64,000 bases of DNA from Xanthomonas sp. CFBP 8443 (GTDB taxonomy: Bacteria; Pseudomonadota; Gammaproteobacteria; Xanthomonadales; Xanthomonadaceae): the NCBI RefSeq assembly GCF_025666195.1, contig NZ_CP102592.1:2418001-2482000 (forward strand), read 5' to 3'. Positions 62,788 to 64,000 of this stretch are shown here, piece by piece; position 1 is the stretch's first letter; every line of letters starts with the position of its first letter. The translations under genes and the position numbers were made by a program. The notes under the pieces were generated by a model, which saw nothing but the letters and a program-made list of their open reading frames with translations, was not told the DNA's origin and did not search any database.

Positions 62788-64000
62788 GCGCGCCACTCCA
62801 GCAGTTGTTCTATGGCGTCCACGTCGAAAACCGGGATGCCATGGGTATCGAGTACGTCGCATCGCTCGCGGTAGGAGTCGTCGATGAACAAGGCTCCTTT
62901 GGTGTGCGTGACGTACCGGCTCTTTGGCGCGCCATCCTCGATATGCAGTATTTCGTCGAACAGTTCGGCGCTGATGCGGTAGTGCGCCAGCGTCTGTCGC
63001 GGACAGTGCGCATGGCGGGTGATCAGGCTGACCCTGACGCCGCGGTTGGACCACTGGTAAAGCAGCGCCATCAGCAGCGGGTTGACCCGGTCATCGATTA
63101 TCAAAGTATCATCCAGATCCAGGTATACCCGCTCGTAGCGTAGCCCGGTACGGAACCGGCTGTGCAGGGCGCGGTCCATTTGGATTGGGTAGTTTTGCGC
63201 GCAGACACTGAAAGGCATGCTCAAGTGCGCATAGATGCTCAGTAGCGGGTAGTTGACGCCGAGGTTGCGTGACAGTCCCATCGAACCTGCTATGCGCGGC
63301 GCCACTTCGAGCAACTTGGGCACGCCTTGCGCATCTCGGCGCGCTTGGAAGAACCATGCGCCGCGCAGCCTCAGTTCTGCAGCGATCGAAGCGGCCATCG
63401 CGTCGATCGACGGATCGGTAGCGACCGGCTCGGTGCGCACGCTGATGCCACCCTTGATCCGGCTACGCACGCGCGGGGCGGCATGCAGCAGAGCGCCGGC
63501 GTGGTCGGAGATGCAGTCCACGGTATATTCTGCGCCAGGAAGATATTCGCTGAAAACGTACTCGATGGGGCTGTCGCGCAGTTGGCGATGGCGGGCCGCG
63601 TTGTCTACGCGTTCCGCGCCCTGGCTGCCTTGGCCGACCGCTGGCTTGGCGAAGATCGGATAACCCGGCGTTGCACTATCGATATCGGCAGGCACTATGC
63701 CCAGCGGACGTAGCCGTGCGTAGGCGAGGTTCTTGTTGCGGCATAGTGCTGCGGTTTCGGCGTCTGGGACCATTGCCGCGGCCCGCAATTTCGAATGATG
63801 CTGGGCCAGCACTGGAATCACGCTGTCATGTGCGGGAAGCACGATGTCGATTTTCCATTCATCGATCAGCTGATTGAGCTGCTCGATGAAGTCGGTCGAT
63901 GCGACATGTGCGTCTATCTGCCGATAGCGCGCGTAGACGAACTCCCCGTGATCGGATACCGACGAAGCGCCGTGAACGCGCACAACCTTGCTGTACTTCA
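62784..64000 (-). CDS. ATP-grasp protein fused to a HAD-like domain (5' end outside the window)
   Basis: The frame is open to the window edge (residues before the first possible start, GTG 63983, read KYSKV), so the amino end is missing; at least 405 codons are visible. The first part resembles carbamoyl-phosphate-synthase-like ATP-grasp enzymes (YPIFAKPAVGQGSQG, EYLPGAEYTVDC, LLEVAPRIAGSMG). From about 285 residues on there is a HAD-like domain with LDLDDTLIIDD, LITRH and KGALFIDDSYRER. Such fusions occur in polysaccharide and capsule loci; the ligated molecule is unknown. It overlaps the GT2 gene by 4 bp and shares its lower GC content. Confidence 0.78.
   Translation of the reverse strand, partial: KYSKVVRVHGASSVSDHGEFVYARYRQIDAHVASTDFIEQLNQLIDEWKIDIVLPAHDSVIPVLAQHHSKLRAAAMVPDAETAALCRNKNLAYARLRPLGIVPADIDSATPGYPIFAKPAVGQGSQGAERVDNAARHRQLRDSPIEYVFSEYLPGAEYTVDCISDHAGALLHAAPRVRSRIKGGISVRTEPVATDPSIDAMAASIAAELRLRGAWFFQARRDAQGVPKLLEVAPRIAGSMGLSRNLGVNYPLLSIYAHLSMPFSVCAQNYPIQMDRALHSRFRTGLRYERVYLDLDDTLIIDDRVNPLLMALLYQWSNRGVRVSLITRHAHCPRQTLAHYRISAELFDEILHIEDGAPKSRYVTHTKGALFIDDSYRERCDVLDTHGIPVFDVDAIEQLLEWRA

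Overview
The window reads as a stretch of a high-GC gammaproteobacterial chromosome, most likely Xanthomonas or a close Xanthomonadaceae relative. The reasons are the polar-flagellum gene order (fliEFGHIJK, fliLMNOPQR, flhB-flhA-flhF-flhG-fliA-cheY-cheZ-cheA-motC-motD-parA-cheW), a long array of chemoreceptor genes next to a second cheA, RpoN- and FliA-type promoters, and REP-like and heptamer intergenic repeats of the kind common in that genus. All 44 genes I can support lie on the minus strand, so transcription runs from about 64 kb down to 1.

Layout from high to low coordinates (direction of transcription). 64.0-55.2 kb: a surface or flagellin glycosylation block. It holds an ATP-grasp/HAD protein cut by the window edge, a GT2 glycosyltransferase, a VioA-like sugar aminotransferase with its own RpoN-type promoter, a CDP-glycerol-transferase-like protein and a 1182-residue multi-domain glycosyltransferase. 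54.9-48.0 kb: fliE to fliK behind an RpoN-type promoter. 47.8-43.5 kb: fliL to fliR behind a second RpoN-type promoter. 43.4-37.3 kb: two paralogous periplasmic-propeller diguanylate cyclases, each with its own FliA-type promoter. 37.1-29.4 kb: flhB to fliA, cheY2, cheZ and cheA2. 27.3-23.4 kb: motC, motD, a ParA-like ATPase and a CheW-domain protein with five tandem 35-residue repeats (ParC/ParP-like polar array pair). 23.2-20.5 kb: a STAS protein, cheY1 and cheA1. 20.1-0.46 kb: seven chemoreceptors with nearly identical poly-HAMP/signalling halves and different sensor halves, plus one outer-membrane protein gene transcribed just ahead of receptor 4. A FliA-type promoter and Shine-Dalgarno at the left edge predict another regulon gene just outside.

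How it works together: RpoN-type promoters in front of fliE, fliL, flhB and the aminotransferase would drive export apparatus, basal body, FlhF/FlhG, FliA and probably filament glycosylation. FliA-type promoters would then switch on the stator, array-placement proteins, the STAS-cheY-cheA operon, several receptors and the two c-di-GMP synthases. FlhF/FlhG set the pole and number of flagella, and the ParC/ParP-like pair would place the receptor array at the same pole. Promoter calls are by-eye consensus matches.

The most unusual points are the 105-bp repeats in the CheW protein, the shared heptamer inverted repeats placed exactly at three gene borders (cheA2/motC, flhA/flhF, fliQ/fliR), the concerted evolution of the receptor array, the receptor/outer-membrane-protein operon, and the RpoN-linked sugar genes including a glycerol-phosphate-type transferase.
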